Shown piece by piece: positions 40,498-49,485 of a DNA stretch of 64,000 bases (positions are counted from its first letter, which is position 1; each line of letters starts with the position of its first letter). The DNA is from Azoarcus sp. Aa7. GTDB taxonomy: Bacteria > Pseudomonadota > Gammaproteobacteria > Burkholderiales > Rhodocyclaceae. The notes under the pieces are model-generated. The model saw only the letters and a program-made list of their open reading frames with translations, was not told the DNA's origin and made no database searches. Position numbers and translations under genes: made by a program. The stretch is from the NCBI RefSeq assembly GCF_014822185.1, contig NZ_QVLR01000079.1:37401-101400 (forward strand), written 5' to 3'.

Positions 40498-43400
40498 ATG
40501 GCCGAAATTCTCAAGCTGCGCGGCGCTCCGGCGCTTTCTTCCTCCCGCCTGGAGCGGCTCTCGCGTACCGTTGCCGACGCGCTGCCCAAACTGAAGGGGC
40601 TCGCAGCCGAACACTGGTACCTCATCGAGATCAAGGAGCCGTTGAGCGCCGTGGAACTCGAGCGACTGGTGGATCTGCTGGGCGCGGTGCCGGCGACGCC
40701 GCAGGCGCCGGCCGGGACGCCGGTTGTGGTCATGCCGCGGCTCGGCACGATCTCGCCGTGGTCGTCGAAGGCCAGCGACATCGCCAGCCAGTGCGGTTTC
40801 GACAAGGTCGTGCGCATCGAGCGCGGCATCGCCTACTCGCTGGACGTGCGGGGCGGCCTCGACGACCGGCAGTTCGCCGCGGTGCTCCCGCTGCTGCACG
40901 ACCGCATGACCGAATCGGTACTGCAGAACGTCGAGGCGGCCGAGGCGCTGTTCCATCACTACCAACCCAAGCCGCTGACGACCGTTGACGTCATCGGCGG
41001 CGGCCGCGCCGCGCTCATCGCCGCGAACAGCGAGCTGGGCCTCGCGCTGTCGGAAGACGAGATCGACTACCTCGTCGACAACTTCACGCGCATGGGGCGC
41101 AACCCGACCGACGTCGAATTGATGATGTTCGCCCAGGCGAACTCGGAACACTGCCGTCACAAGATCTTCAATGCGGACTGGGTCATCGACGCGCGCACGA
41201 TGGACAAAACCCTGTTCGGCATGATCCGCGAGACGCACAAGGCCCATCCCGAAGGGACGGTCGTGGCGTATTCGGACAACGCTTCGGTGATCGAAGGCGC
41301 CGTGGTCGACCGCTTCTACGCGGACGCCGATGGGCAATGGCGCTTCCGTGCGGAAGAAACCCACATCCTCGCGAAGGTCGAGACGCACAACCATCCGACC
41401 GCGATTTCGCCCTTCCCGGGGGCTGCGACCGGTGCGGGCGGCGAGATCCGCGACGAAGGTGCAACGGGCCGCGGCTCCAAGCCCAAGGCCGGCCTCACCG
41501 GTTTCTCGGTGTCGAACCTGAACATCCCCGACTTCGTCCAGCCGTGGGAAAAGCCTTATGGCAAGCCCGAGCGCATCGCATCGGCGCTCGACATCATGAT
41601 CGAGGGCCCGATCGGCGGGGCGGCGTTCAACAACGAGTTCGGCCGTCCCAACCTCGCTGGCTACTTCCGTGCCTTCGAGCAGGAAGTGCAGAGCGAGGTG
41701 CGCGGCTACCACAAGCCGATCATGATCGCCGGCGGCGTCGGCAGCATCCAGGCACAGCAGTCGCACAAGGTGCAGTTCGCCCCCGGCACGCTGCTGATCC
41801 AGCTCGGCGGTCCGGGCATGCTGATCGGACTGGGCGGGGGCGCGGCGTCCAGCATGGCTACCGGGACCAACACGGCGGATCTCGACTTCGCGTCGGTGCA
41901 GCGGGGCAATCCGGAAATCGAACGCCGCTGCCAGGAAGTCATCGATGCCTGCTGGCAGCGCGGCGAGGCGAATCCGATCCTCGCGATTCATGACGTCGGC
42001 GCAGGCGGCCTGTCGAATGCGATGCCGGAGTTGGCCGATTCCGCCAGTCTCGGCGCGCATTTCGAGCTGCGCGAGGTGCATATCGAGGAGCCGGGCATGA
42101 GCCCGCGCGAGATCTGGAGCAACGAGTCGCAGGAGCGCTACGTCCTCGCGATCGCGCCCGAGAGTCTCGACGAATTCCGCGCCATCTGCGAACGCGAGCG
42201 CTGCCCGTTCGCGGTGCTCGGCGCGGCGACGGCCGACGGCCACCTCACCGTGAGCGACCGCCACTTCGACAACAAGCCGGTCGACATGGAAATGCAGGTG
42301 CTGCTCGGCAAGCCGCCGAAGATGACGCGCAACGTGTCGCGTCGCGCCGTCCATGTGCCGCCCTTCGACGTTACCGACGTCGATCTGAAGGAAGCCTGCC
42401 TGCGCGTGCTGCGCCTGCCGACGGTGGCTTCCAAGAACTTCCTGATCACGATCGGCGATCGTTCGGTCGGCGGCATGACCGCGCGCGACCAGATGGTCGG
42501 CCCGTGGCAGGTCCCCGTGGCCGACGTCGCCGTCACCGCGATGAGCTTCCATGGTTACAAGGGCGAGGCCTTCGCGATGGGCGAGCGCACGCCGCTGGCC
42601 TGCCTGGATGCGCCTGCTTCCGGCCGCATGGCGGTGGGCGAGGCGATCACGAACATCGCCGCGGCGGCCATTTCCGATCTCGGCAAGGTGAAGCTGTCGG
42701 CGAACTGGATGGCGGCCGCGGGCCATCGCGGCGAGGACGCGAAGCTCTACGACACCGTCAGCGCCGTGTCGCAGTTCTGCCAGGCGGCGGGGATTTCGAT
42801 CCCGGTCGGCAAGGATTCGCTGTCGATGAAGACGGCGTGGCAGGATGGCGGTCAGGATCGCCAGGTGGTCGCTCCGCTGTCGCTGATCGTCACCTCGTTC
42901 GCGCCGGTTGAGGACATCCGCCGCACGCTCACGCCGCAGTTGCAGTTTCCCGAAGGTGTCGAAACCGAGCTTATGCTCATCGACCTTGGCAACGACCGCA
43001 ACCGCCTCGGCGCCTCGGCGCTGGCGCAGGTGTTCGGTTCCGTCGGCGAACACGCGCCGGACGTCGACGCGGCACAATTGGCGAAGTTCTTCGCGCTGAT
43101 CCAGCAGTTCAGCCGCGACGACCTGCTGCTCGCCTACCACGACCGCAGCGACGGCGGCCTGTTCGCGACGCTGTGCGAGATGGCCTTCGCGTCGAAGTGC
43201 GGCCTGTCCGTCGTGCTCGATACGGTGTGCTACGACCAGTACATGAATGACGTCGACGGCTTGGACAAGAAGCCGGACACGATCAAAGGCCGCCTCAACG
43301 ACCGCCTGTTCGGCGGGCTGTTCGCCGAAGAACTCGGCGCGGTGGTCCAGATCCGCCGCGAGGACCGTGCGCGCGTCACGACGCCGCTGCGCGACGCCGG

Positions 43401-44430
43401 GCTCAACTACCACTTCCTCGGCGAACCGAACGAACGCGACGAACTCCGCTTCTGGCGCAACGCGAAGCTGGTGTTCAGCGCGCCGCGCGCCGAACTGCTG
43501 CAGACTTGGTCCGAAACGAGCTATCGCATCGCCCGCCTGCGCGACGACGCAGACTGCGCGCGCGAGGAGTTCGAAGCCCTTACGGATATGGCCAACCCCG
43601 GCCTGAGCGTCGTCACGAGCTTCGACCCGGCGGAGGACATCGTCGCGCCGATGATTGCGACCGGTGCCCGTCCGAAGATCGCCATCCTGCGCGAGCAGGG
43701 CGTGAACTCGCAGGCCGAGATGGCCGCTGCGTTCGAGCGCGCGGGCTTCGCACCGTTCGATGTGCATATGTCGGACCTGCAGGCGGGTCGCCGGCACCTG
43801 TCCGACTTCCACGGCCTGGCTGCCTGCGGCGGCTTCTCCTACGGTGACGTGCTCGGAGCCGGCCAGGGCTGGGCAAAGTCGATCCTGTTCAACGCCGCGC
43901 TGCGCGAGCAGTTCGAGGCCTTCTTCGGCCGCAGCGACACCTTCGCGCTGGGGGTGTGCAACGGCTGCCAGATGATGGCGAACCTCGCTGCCATCATCCC
44001 GGGTGCCGACCACTGGCCGACCTTCCATCGCAACCGCAGCGAGCAGTTCGAGGCGCGTTTCGTGATGGCCGAAGTGCCCGAGAGTCCGTCGATCCTCTTC
44101 GCCGGCATGGCGGGCAGCCGCATGCCCATCGTGGTCAGCCATGGCGAGGGCAGGGCGGTGTTCGCGGAGAACGCCGATCGCAGCAGCGTGATCACCGCGG
44201 TGCGCTACGTCGACAACCACGGCAAGCCGGCCGCGAGCTACCCGTTCAACCCGAACGGTTCGCCCGACGGTCTTGCCGGCGTGACGACTGCGGACGGTCG
44301 GTTCACGATCATGATGCCGCACCCGGAACGCACCGCCCGCACCGTGCAGATGAGCTGGCATCCCGCGACGCTGGGCGAGGATTCGCCGTGGATGCGGATG
44401 TTCCGCAACGCGCGGCGCTGGCTCGGCTGA
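40498..44430 (+). CDS. purL: Phosphoribosylformylglycinamidine synthase (FGAM synthase)
   Basis: A 1310-residue single-chain enzyme of de novo purine synthesis that converts FGAR, glutamine and ATP to FGAM. Domains: PurS-like N-terminal part (about 1-150), a linker, two AIRS-type synthetase halves ([19 protein letters not shown] near 300; [18 protein letters not shown] near 660) and a glutaminase with GVCNGCQMM (catalytic C1154) and a terminal PHPER. The length matches large proteobacterial PurL (about 1295). It is monocistronic, divergent from the PAP2 cassette. Confidence 0.97.
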   Translation: MAEILKLRGAPALSSSRLERLSRTVADALPKLKGLAAEHWYLIEIKEPLSAVELERLVDLLGAVPATPQAPAGTPVVVMPRLGTISPWSSKASDIASQCGFDKVVRIERGIAYSLDVRGGLDDRQFAAVLPLLHDRMTESVLQNVEAAEALFHHYQPKPLTTVDVIGGGRAALIAANSELGLALSEDEIDYLVDNFTRMGRNPTDVELMMFAQANSEHCRHKIFNADWVIDARTMDKTLFGMIRETHKAHPEGTVVAYSDNASVIEGAVVDRFYADADGQWRFRAEETHILAKVETHNHPTAISPFPGAATGAGGEIRDEGATGRGSKPKAGLTGFSVSNLNIPDFVQPWEKPYGKPERIASALDIMIEGPIGGAAFNNEFGRPNLAGYFRAFEQEVQSEVRGYHKPIMIAGGVGSIQAQQSHKVQFAPGTLLIQLGGPGMLIGLGGGAASSMATGTNTADLDFASVQRGNPEIERRCQEVIDACWQRGEANPILAIHDVGAGGLSNAMPELADSASLGAHFELREVHIEEPGMSPREIWSNESQERYVLAIAPESLDEFRAICERERCPFAVLGAATADGHLTVSDRHFDNKPVDMEMQVLLGKPPKMTRNVSRRAVHVPPFDVTDVDLKEACLRVLRLPTVASKNFLITIGDRSVGGMTARDQMVGPWQVPVADVAVTAMSFHGYKGEAFAMGERTPLACLDAPASGRMAVGEAITNIAAAAISDLGKVKLSANWMAAAGHRGEDAKLYDTVSAVSQFCQAAGISIPVGKDSLSMKTAWQDGGQDRQVVAPLSLIVTSFAPVEDIRRTLTPQLQFPEGVETELMLIDLGNDRNRLGASALAQVFGSVGEHAPDVDAAQLAKFFALIQQFSRDDLLLAYHDRSDGGLFATLCEMAFASKCGLSVVLDTVCYDQYMNDVDGLDKKPDTIKGRLNDRLFGGLFAEELGAVVQIRREDRARVTTPLRDAGLNYHFLGEPNERDELRFWRNAKLVFSAPRAELLQTWSETSYRIARLRDDADCAREEFEALTDMANPGLSVVTSFDPAEDIVAPMIATGARPKIAILREQGVNSQAEMAAAFERAGFAPFDVHMSDLQAGRRHLSDFHGLAACGGFSYGDVLGAGQGWAKSILFNAALREQFEAFFGRSDTFALGVCNGCQMMANLAAIIPGADHWPTFHRNRSEQFEARFVMAEVPESPSILFAGMAGSRMPIVVSHGEGRAVFAENADRSSVITAVRYVDNHGKPAASYPFNPNGSPDGLAGVTTADGRFTIMMPHPERTARTVQMSWHPATLGEDSPWMRMFRNARRWLG

Positions 44431-44501
44431 TCGGCCAGACGAACGGTCCGACCCAAGGGCTGCCGAAGCGTGAAGCAGTTGGCAGCCGAATTTTTCCCGC
44501 G

Positions 44502-44517
44502 CTTGACTGCAGTCAAG
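44502..44517. promoter_or_regulatory. 16-bp palindrome CTTGACTGCAGTCAAG upstream of the copper operon
   Basis: A perfect palindrome 55-70 bp before the DUF2946 start. A TAGAAT -10 candidate follows at 44538-44543, and TCAAGG inside the palindrome could act as -35 with a 19-bp spacer, the long spacing used by MerR-family (CueR-like) promoters. A metal-responsive operator is an inference. Confidence 0.5.
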
Positions 44518-44571
44518 GGAAACGGGAGTCTCGTCGCTAGAATGCCAGCGTCCAGAGGCCTCCATCCGCCC

Positions 44572-44967
44572 ATGCATCTCAAGCGTTCGACCCGCACCCT
44601 GACGGCATGGATCGCGTTGTTCGCGATCCTGCTCGGTGCCGTCATGCCGGCGATGAGCCATGCGCTGTCTCGGCTCGCCGGCGCCGAAATGCGCTGGGTC
44701 GAGGTCTGTACCGTCGCCGGCACCAAGCTGATCGCGGTCGACGATTCCATCGGAGACAGCAAGGGCGACAGCCCCGACCTGTTTCCCGCTGAACGCTGCG
44801 CCTTCTGCGCAACGCATGGCGGGACACCGGCCTTGCCCGCGCCGCACGTGGTGCCCTTTGCGCTCGAAGCAGGCATCGACGAATTCCCCCGGCTGTACTT
44901 CCACTCCCCGCGCCCGCTGTTCGCGTGGATCAAGTCGCCTCCGCGCGCACCGCCACTCCTCGCCTGA
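44572..44967 (+). CDS. DUF2946 family protein (copper-operon associated)
   Basis: A 131-residue exported or membrane-anchored protein. A hydrophobic segment (about 10-30) precedes the DUF2946 signature, here RCAFCATHGG with C76, C79 and H82, plus C46. These proteins are regularly found beside copper chaperones and TonB receptors, and the CxxCxxH motif could bind copper. The start MHLKRSTRTLTAW is chosen by family similarity; in-frame ATGs at 44542 and 44470 are alternatives. It opens a five-gene copper operon. Confidence 0.75.
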   Translation: MHLKRSTRTLTAWIALFAILLGAVMPAMSHALSRLAGAEMRWVEVCTVAGTKLIAVDDSIGDSKGDSPDLFPAERCAFCATHGGTPALPAPHVVPFALEAGIDEFPRLYFHSPRPLFAWIKSPPRAPPLLA

Positions 44968-45166
44968 ACGTTCTTCGCCCCGATCCGCCTCTGCCGGTAC
45001 AGGAAAGGCGCGGCGTCCACCGGGCGGATTCCCGGTCATTCAGCAGCTACGTTTGCGGCGCCTTGATCCCGGTAACGGGTTCTTCGCCGCATCTCGATTC
45101 GTCCGTGCCGGCGCCGGGTTGTCATGCGCCTGCCGGGTGGATCGTCAGACATGCAGGAGTGGAAAC

Positions 45167-45622
45167 ATGAAGCATTACATTGCAGCAGCCCTGTCCCTGA
45201 TCGCCTTCTCGCTGCCCGTGCAGGCAGACGTCAAAGTCGAGGAACCGTGGGTGCGCGCGACCGTGCCGCACCAGAAAGTCACCGGAGCCTTCATGCGGCT
45301 CACCGCATCGGAGGATGCGAAGCTGGTCGCGGCGGGCTCGCCGGTCGCCGGTACCGTCGAGATCCATGAGATGGCGATGGAGAAGGACGTCATGAAGATG
45401 CGCCATGTTGCAGGGGTGACGCTTCCCGCAGGCCGGACCGTCGAACTCAAGCCCGGGGCGCATCACGTGATGCTGCTGGATCTGCGCCAGCCGCTGCAAC
45501 CCGGCGATACCGTGCCGCTGATCCTGACCGTGGAAGGGCGTGACGGCAAGCGCGAAACATTCGAGGTCAAGGCTCCGGTACGTCCGCTCGGCACGATGGG
45601 AGGCGCCGGCCATGAGCGCTGA
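45167..45622 (+). CDS. Periplasmic copper chaperone PCu(A)C
   Basis: A 151-residue protein with a signal peptide (cleavage near VQA-DV, residue 20). The Cu(I)-binding motif fits H-x-M...M-x21-H-x-M: H67, M69, M78, H100, M102. PCu(A)C delivers copper to the Cu(A) or Cu(B) sites of cytochrome oxidases. It has AGGAG upstream and overlaps the TonB-receptor gene by 11 bp, tying copper delivery to outer-membrane uptake. Confidence 0.92.
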   Translation: MKHYIAAALSLIAFSLPVQADVKVEEPWVRATVPHQKVTGAFMRLTASEDAKLVAAGSPVAGTVEIHEMAMEKDVMKMRHVAGVTLPAGRTVELKPGAHHVMLLDLRQPLQPGDTVPLILTVEGRDGKRETFEVKAPVRPLGTMGGAGHER

Positions 45623-47717
45623 GAGAATCCGCGCCCTTGTGGCGCTGTCCTGCGCTTGCACAATCAGTGGAGTTGCGGCGGCCGAGGCTGAAACCATCCT
45701 CGAACAGGTGACCGTCACCGGCACGCGCGAAAAGGAACGGCTGGTCGAAACGCCGGCTTCGGTCGGAGCGGTGAAGGCGGAGGCACTTGCGGCAGACAAG
45801 CCGGCCCATCCCGCCCAGGTCATGAACCAGATTCCGGGCGCTGCGGTCGCAGTGACCAACGGCGAGGGGCACACTACGGCGATCCGCCAGCCCTTCACGA
45901 CGAGCCCGGTGTACCTGTTCCTCGAAGATGGCATTCCCTCCCGTTCGCCGGGTTTCTTCAATCACAACGCGCTGTACGAGATCAACGTGCCGCAGGCCGG
46001 CGGCATCGAGGTGAACCGCGGCCCGTCCTCCGCGCTGTACGGTTCGGATGCCATCGGTGGCGTCGTTAACGTGCTGACGCGCGTGCCCCCGACGAAGACC
46101 GAGCTCGGCGGCTCCGTCGAGATCGGTGAGCACGGCTGGCGGCGCGCACTCCTGAGCGGCGGCTCGGGTTACGCGAACGGCGGCTTTCGCGCCGACCTGA
46201 ATCTCTCCGCGACGGACGGATGGCGCGACGACACCGCCTACGACCGCAAGAGCGGCACCCTGCGCTGGGACCACTTCATCGGTGACAGCACTTCGCTGAA
46301 GACCGTCCTCGGCTTCTCCGAGATCGATCAGGACACGGGCGCCAATTCGCCCCTCGTGCGCGAGGACTACAAGCACGACCCGACGCGCAACTACCTGCCG
46401 ATCGCCTTCCGCAAGGTCAGCGCGCTGCGCCTGTCGACCAGTTTCGAGCACGAAACGGCGGATTCGCTGCTGTCGATCACCCCCTATGTGCGCGACAACA
46501 GCATGGATCTGCTGGCGAGCTTCGCGCTGCGCTTCGACCCGAGTCTTGCCGAAACGCGCAACCAGTCCTACGGCCTGATGGCGAAGTGGCGCCAGGATTT
46601 CGCACCCATGCGTGCGCGCCTGATTGCGGGCATCGACCTCGACATGAGCCCCGGATCGCGGCGCGAGAACCGGATCAACGCGACGACGCGCGGAAGCGGT
46701 GCGAGCCAGGAGTTCATCGACTACACGGTGGGGCCGCGCATCTACGACTACGACGTCGAGTATCGCGGCATCTCGCCCTACCTGCACGGCGAGATCTCGC
46801 CCACCGACAGGCTGCGCGTGACCGCAGGCCTGCGCTACGACAACATGCGCTACGCCTTCCGCAACGACTTCGCCGCGGGCGTCGTTCAGGCGGGAACCAG
46901 CTTCTACGGCCAGGCGGCCGACAGCACGGTGAGTTTTCATCGCGCGACGCCGAAGTTCGGGGCGACGTACGCGCTCGATCGGGACACCCATCTGTTCGCC
47001 TCGTACAACCAGGGGTTCCGCGCACCGTCCGAATCGCAGCTCTTCCGCCCGTCGAGGGCGACGAGCCGTGCGTCCGCGCTGGCGCTCGCGCAATCCGCGG
47101 TTGAACTGGACGCCATCCGCGCCGAGCAGTTCGAACTCGGTGTGCGCGGCGTGGTTGCAGGCGTGTCCTACGACCTGGTCGCCTATGACCTCACGAAGCG
47201 CGACGATATCGTGAGCCAGCGCGATCCCGAGACGACGCAGACGATCACGACCAATGCCGGCAAGACGCGTCACCGCGGTATCGAACTCGGTCTCGGTGCG
47301 CCATTGCATCGCGCCTTCAGGCTCGACGTCTCGATGTCCTACGCGTGGCACGAGTTCGAGGATTGGGAAACGTCGCAGGGCGATTTCGGCGGCAACGAGC
47401 AGGCCAGCGCGCCGCGCTTCATGTCCAATACCCGTCTGACCTGGACGCCGACGGCCGCGATCCGGGCGCAGCTCGAGTGGTCGAGGATCGGCTCCTATTG
47501 GCTCGATGACGCGAACACGGTGAAATACGGCGGCCACAACCTCTTCAACCTGCGCGGGAATTACGCGCTCGACCCCGCCTGGTCGCTGTTCGCCAGCGTC
47601 CAGAACCTGACCGACAAGCGTTACGCCGAAAGCGCGCAGCTGTCGACGCGGAGCACGCCGGTCTATTCGCCGGGCTTGCCGCGCACGGTGATCGCAGGCG
47701 TGGAGGCGAAATGGTGA
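45612..47717 (+). CDS. TonB-dependent outer-membrane receptor (probable copper uptake)
   Basis: A 701-residue protein with a signal peptide ending near AAA-EAE (residue 24), a TonB-box-like ETILEQVTVTGTR, a plug domain (about 40-160, with GIEVNRGPSSALYGSDAIGGVVNVLTR) and a 22-strand barrel ending in the aromatic SPGLPRTVIAGVEAKW. The plug and barrel are complete. Substrate is inferred from context: PCu(A)C and DUF2946 genes lie directly upstream, as in OprC-type copper uptake clusters. The start overlaps the PCu(A)C gene and has GGGAGG upstream. Confidence 0.9.
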   Translation: MSAERIRALVALSCACTISGVAAAEAETILEQVTVTGTREKERLVETPASVGAVKAEALAADKPAHPAQVMNQIPGAAVAVTNGEGHTTAIRQPFTTSPVYLFLEDGIPSRSPGFFNHNALYEINVPQAGGIEVNRGPSSALYGSDAIGGVVNVLTRVPPTKTELGGSVEIGEHGWRRALLSGGSGYANGGFRADLNLSATDGWRDDTAYDRKSGTLRWDHFIGDSTSLKTVLGFSEIDQDTGANSPLVREDYKHDPTRNYLPIAFRKVSALRLSTSFEHETADSLLSITPYVRDNSMDLLASFALRFDPSLAETRNQSYGLMAKWRQDFAPMRARLIAGIDLDMSPGSRRENRINATTRGSGASQEFIDYTVGPRIYDYDVEYRGISPYLHGEISPTDRLRVTAGLRYDNMRYAFRNDFAAGVVQAGTSFYGQAADSTVSFHRATPKFGATYALDRDTHLFASYNQGFRAPSESQLFRPSRATSRASALALAQSAVELDAIRAEQFELGVRGVVAGVSYDLVAYDLTKRDDIVSQRDPETTQTITTNAGKTRHRGIELGLGAPLHRAFRLDVSMSYAWHEFEDWETSQGDFGGNEQASAPRFMSNTRLTWTPTAAIRAQLEWSRIGSYWLDDANTVKYGGHNLFNLRGNYALDPAWSLFASVQNLTDKRYAESAQLSTRSTPVYSPGLPRTVIAGVEAKW

Positions 47718-48928
47718 GCGGCGCCACGCCACGGAGCGCAATCCGACGGGCGATGATGGCGGTGCTGGGGGCGTTCGTGATCGCGAACGCCAGCGCGGCC
47801 GACGCTCAGCCGGCTCAGCACATGCACGGCACTGCCGGCGCCAAGCCGGCGCGACCGGAGTTGGGAACGAGCGCGGCCTTCGCGCCCGACGGTGTGCTCT
47901 ACGCGGTGACGAAGGATGGGCAGCATGTGCTTCTTCATCGCAGTGCGGACGATGGGCGCAACTGGGAGGCGCCCGTCGTCGTCAATGCGGAACCGGAGCA
48001 GATCTCGGCCGACGGCGAAAATCGACCCAAGCTTGCCTTCGATGCCGACGGCGCGGCACTGGTGTCATGGACCCGGCCCTTGGCGAAGCGCTTCACCGGC
48101 GAGATCCGCTTCGCCCGTGCCGATGACCGACGTCACTTCACGGCGCCGGTCACGGTGCATCGCGACCGCCGGGAGATCACCCATCGCTTCGAGTCGCTCG
48201 CCGTGACCGGCGCCGGCAAGGTCGTGCTGGCATGGATCGACAAGCGCGACCTCGAGCTGGCGCAGGCGGCGAATCGCGATTACCGCGGTGCTGCGATCTA
48301 CGCGGCCATCTCGGACGACGGTGGGCGCAGTTTCCGCGCCGAGCAGAAGATTGCCGATCATTCCTGCGAATGCTGCCGAATCGCGATCACCGGGGATACG
48401 GACGGTCTCCCGCTGCTGATGTGGCGGCATGTCTTCGAACCCAACGAGCGCGACCATGCCGTGGTCAAGCTGGGCGCGGACGGAGCGCCCGGAAAGGTTG
48501 CGCGTGCCACCGTCGATCGCTGGCGCATCGACGCCTGCCCGCACCACGGCCCCTCGCTCGCCGTCGCGCCGGACGGTACGCGTCACGCCGTGTGGTTCAA
48601 CGAGAAGGATGGCGAAGGGCGTGTGTTCTACGGACGCCTGAAAGACGGGCGGGTGGACGGGCAGCGCGCGTTGGGCGGCGAGCGGGCAGCGCATGCGGAC
48701 ATCGCGACCGCGGGGCGGCACGTTGCCATTGTCTGGAAGGAATTCGACGGCGAGCGCACGCTTCTGCGGGCAGAGATGTCGGTGGACGGCGGTGCGACCT
48801 TCAGTGCGCGGGCACTGACGGCCACCGGTGGCGTGTCGGACCAGCCGCGCGTGATCCGTCGCGGCGACGCGCTGTTCGCGTTCTGGCGGACGGAGAACGA
48901 GGGTATGCGGGGGTACTGGCTGGAATGA
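47711..48928 (+). CDS. Exported BNR/sialidase-like beta-propeller with CECC motif
   Basis: A 405-residue protein with an N-terminal export signal (cleavage near ASA-ADA, about residue 29) and several Asp-box (BNR) repeats: SADDGRNWEAP, SDDGGRSFRAE and SVDGGATFSAR. No sialidase arginine triad is evident, so enzyme activity is doubtful. Unusual features are HMH near the new N-terminus (about 37-39) and SCECCRI (C219, C221, C222), both possible Cu(I) ligands or thioredoxin targets. It overlaps the receptor gene by 7 bp and the thioredoxin gene by 4 bp, so it belongs to the copper operon. Function unknown. Confidence 0.8.
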   Translation: MVSGATPRSAIRRAMMAVLGAFVIANASAADAQPAQHMHGTAGAKPARPELGTSAAFAPDGVLYAVTKDGQHVLLHRSADDGRNWEAPVVVNAEPEQISADGENRPKLAFDADGAALVSWTRPLAKRFTGEIRFARADDRRHFTAPVTVHRDRREITHRFESLAVTGAGKVVLAWIDKRDLELAQAANRDYRGAAIYAAISDDGGRSFRAEQKIADHSCECCRIAITGDTDGLPLLMWRHVFEPNERDHAVVKLGADGAPGKVARATVDRWRIDACPHHGPSLAVAPDGTRHAVWFNEKDGEGRVFYGRLKDGRVDGQRALGGERAAHADIATAGRHVAIVWKEFDGERTLLRAEMSVDGGATFSARALTATGGVSDQPRVIRRGDALFAFWRTENEGMRGYWLE

Positions 48929-49398
48929 AGATCCGACACATCGTTGCGGTCCTGTCCTGGTGCATCGCTGCTGCGAGCGACGCGACCGAATTCCAGGCCC
49001 TGGATCGGGCCGCCGCCGCCCGGATCGTCACTCCGTCGAGCCACGCGGTGCCGACGATCGTCGCCCTGTGGTCCGCGGAATGCGTTCACTGCAAGAAGAA
49101 CCTGAAGCTCTTTGCCGAGATGGTCAAGGCCGACCGCAGGTTCAGGCTGGTGACGGTGGCCGTGGAACCGCAGTTTGCCGGATTGGCCGAACCGCTGGAC
49201 CTGCTTGCCGTGCCCGGGCAGCGCTTCGCGTACGGGGCGGAATCCCCCGAAGCACTCGGGTACGCGCTCGATCCGAAGTGGCGCGGCGAGTTGCCGCGAA
49301 CGATCTTTTTCGACGGCAAGGGCGGCAAGACGGCCTTGTCGGGCGTCGTCACCGAGGCGACGGTGCGCTCGTCCCTCGGTCTGCAGACGAACCCGTGA
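48925..49398 (+). CDS. Exported thioredoxin-like protein (TlpA/Sco-like)
   Basis: A 157-residue protein with a signal peptide (about residues 1-20) and a thioredoxin-type active site SAECVHCKKN (C53, C56). The rest is compatible with a reduced thioredoxin fold, including the cis-Pro-like GELPRTIFFDGKG. Its place at the end of a copper operon suggests it keeps copper-binding cysteines reduced, for example those of the CECC propeller or the Cu(A) site. That role is inference. A terminator follows at once. Confidence 0.82.
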   Translation: MKIRHIVAVLSWCIAAASDATEFQALDRAAAARIVTPSSHAVPTIVALWSAECVHCKKNLKLFAEMVKADRRFRLVTVAVEPQFAGLAEPLDLLAVPGQRFAYGAESPEALGYALDPKWRGELPRTIFFDGKGGKTALSGVVTEATVRSSLGLQTNP

Positions 49399-49418
49399 CG
49401 CCATTGGCCGGGCAGTGA

Positions 49419-49442
49419 AAAGGGCGGCCGAAGCCGCCCTTT
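49419..49442. terminator. Terminator between copper operon and ETF-QO gene
   Basis: AAAGGGCGGC-CGAA-GCCGCCCTTT, a perfect ten-pair stem with A/T flanks usable in both directions. It separates two convergent transcripts. Confidence 0.75.
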
Positions 49443-49485
49443 GCCTGTCGCAGGCCCTGCTGCCTGGTCGGCAGCCGGCCGGAGC

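Noticed and set aside
39478..45039. A minus-strand open frame of 1853 codons running through purL
   Set aside because: It is antisense to purL, which has all PurL motifs on the plus strand. Only its C-terminal 269 codons (39478-40287) encode a real PAP2 phosphatase; the rest is an artefact of GC-rich codon usage.
45567..47741. A 724-codon minus-strand frame opposite the TonB receptor gene
   Set aside because: Antisense shadow; the receptor's signal peptide, plug and barrel are coherent on the plus strand.
47711..48928. True sialidase
   Set aside because: Asp-box repeats are present, but I cannot find the catalytic Arg triad or Tyr/Glu pair, and the context is copper handling rather than sialic acid use.
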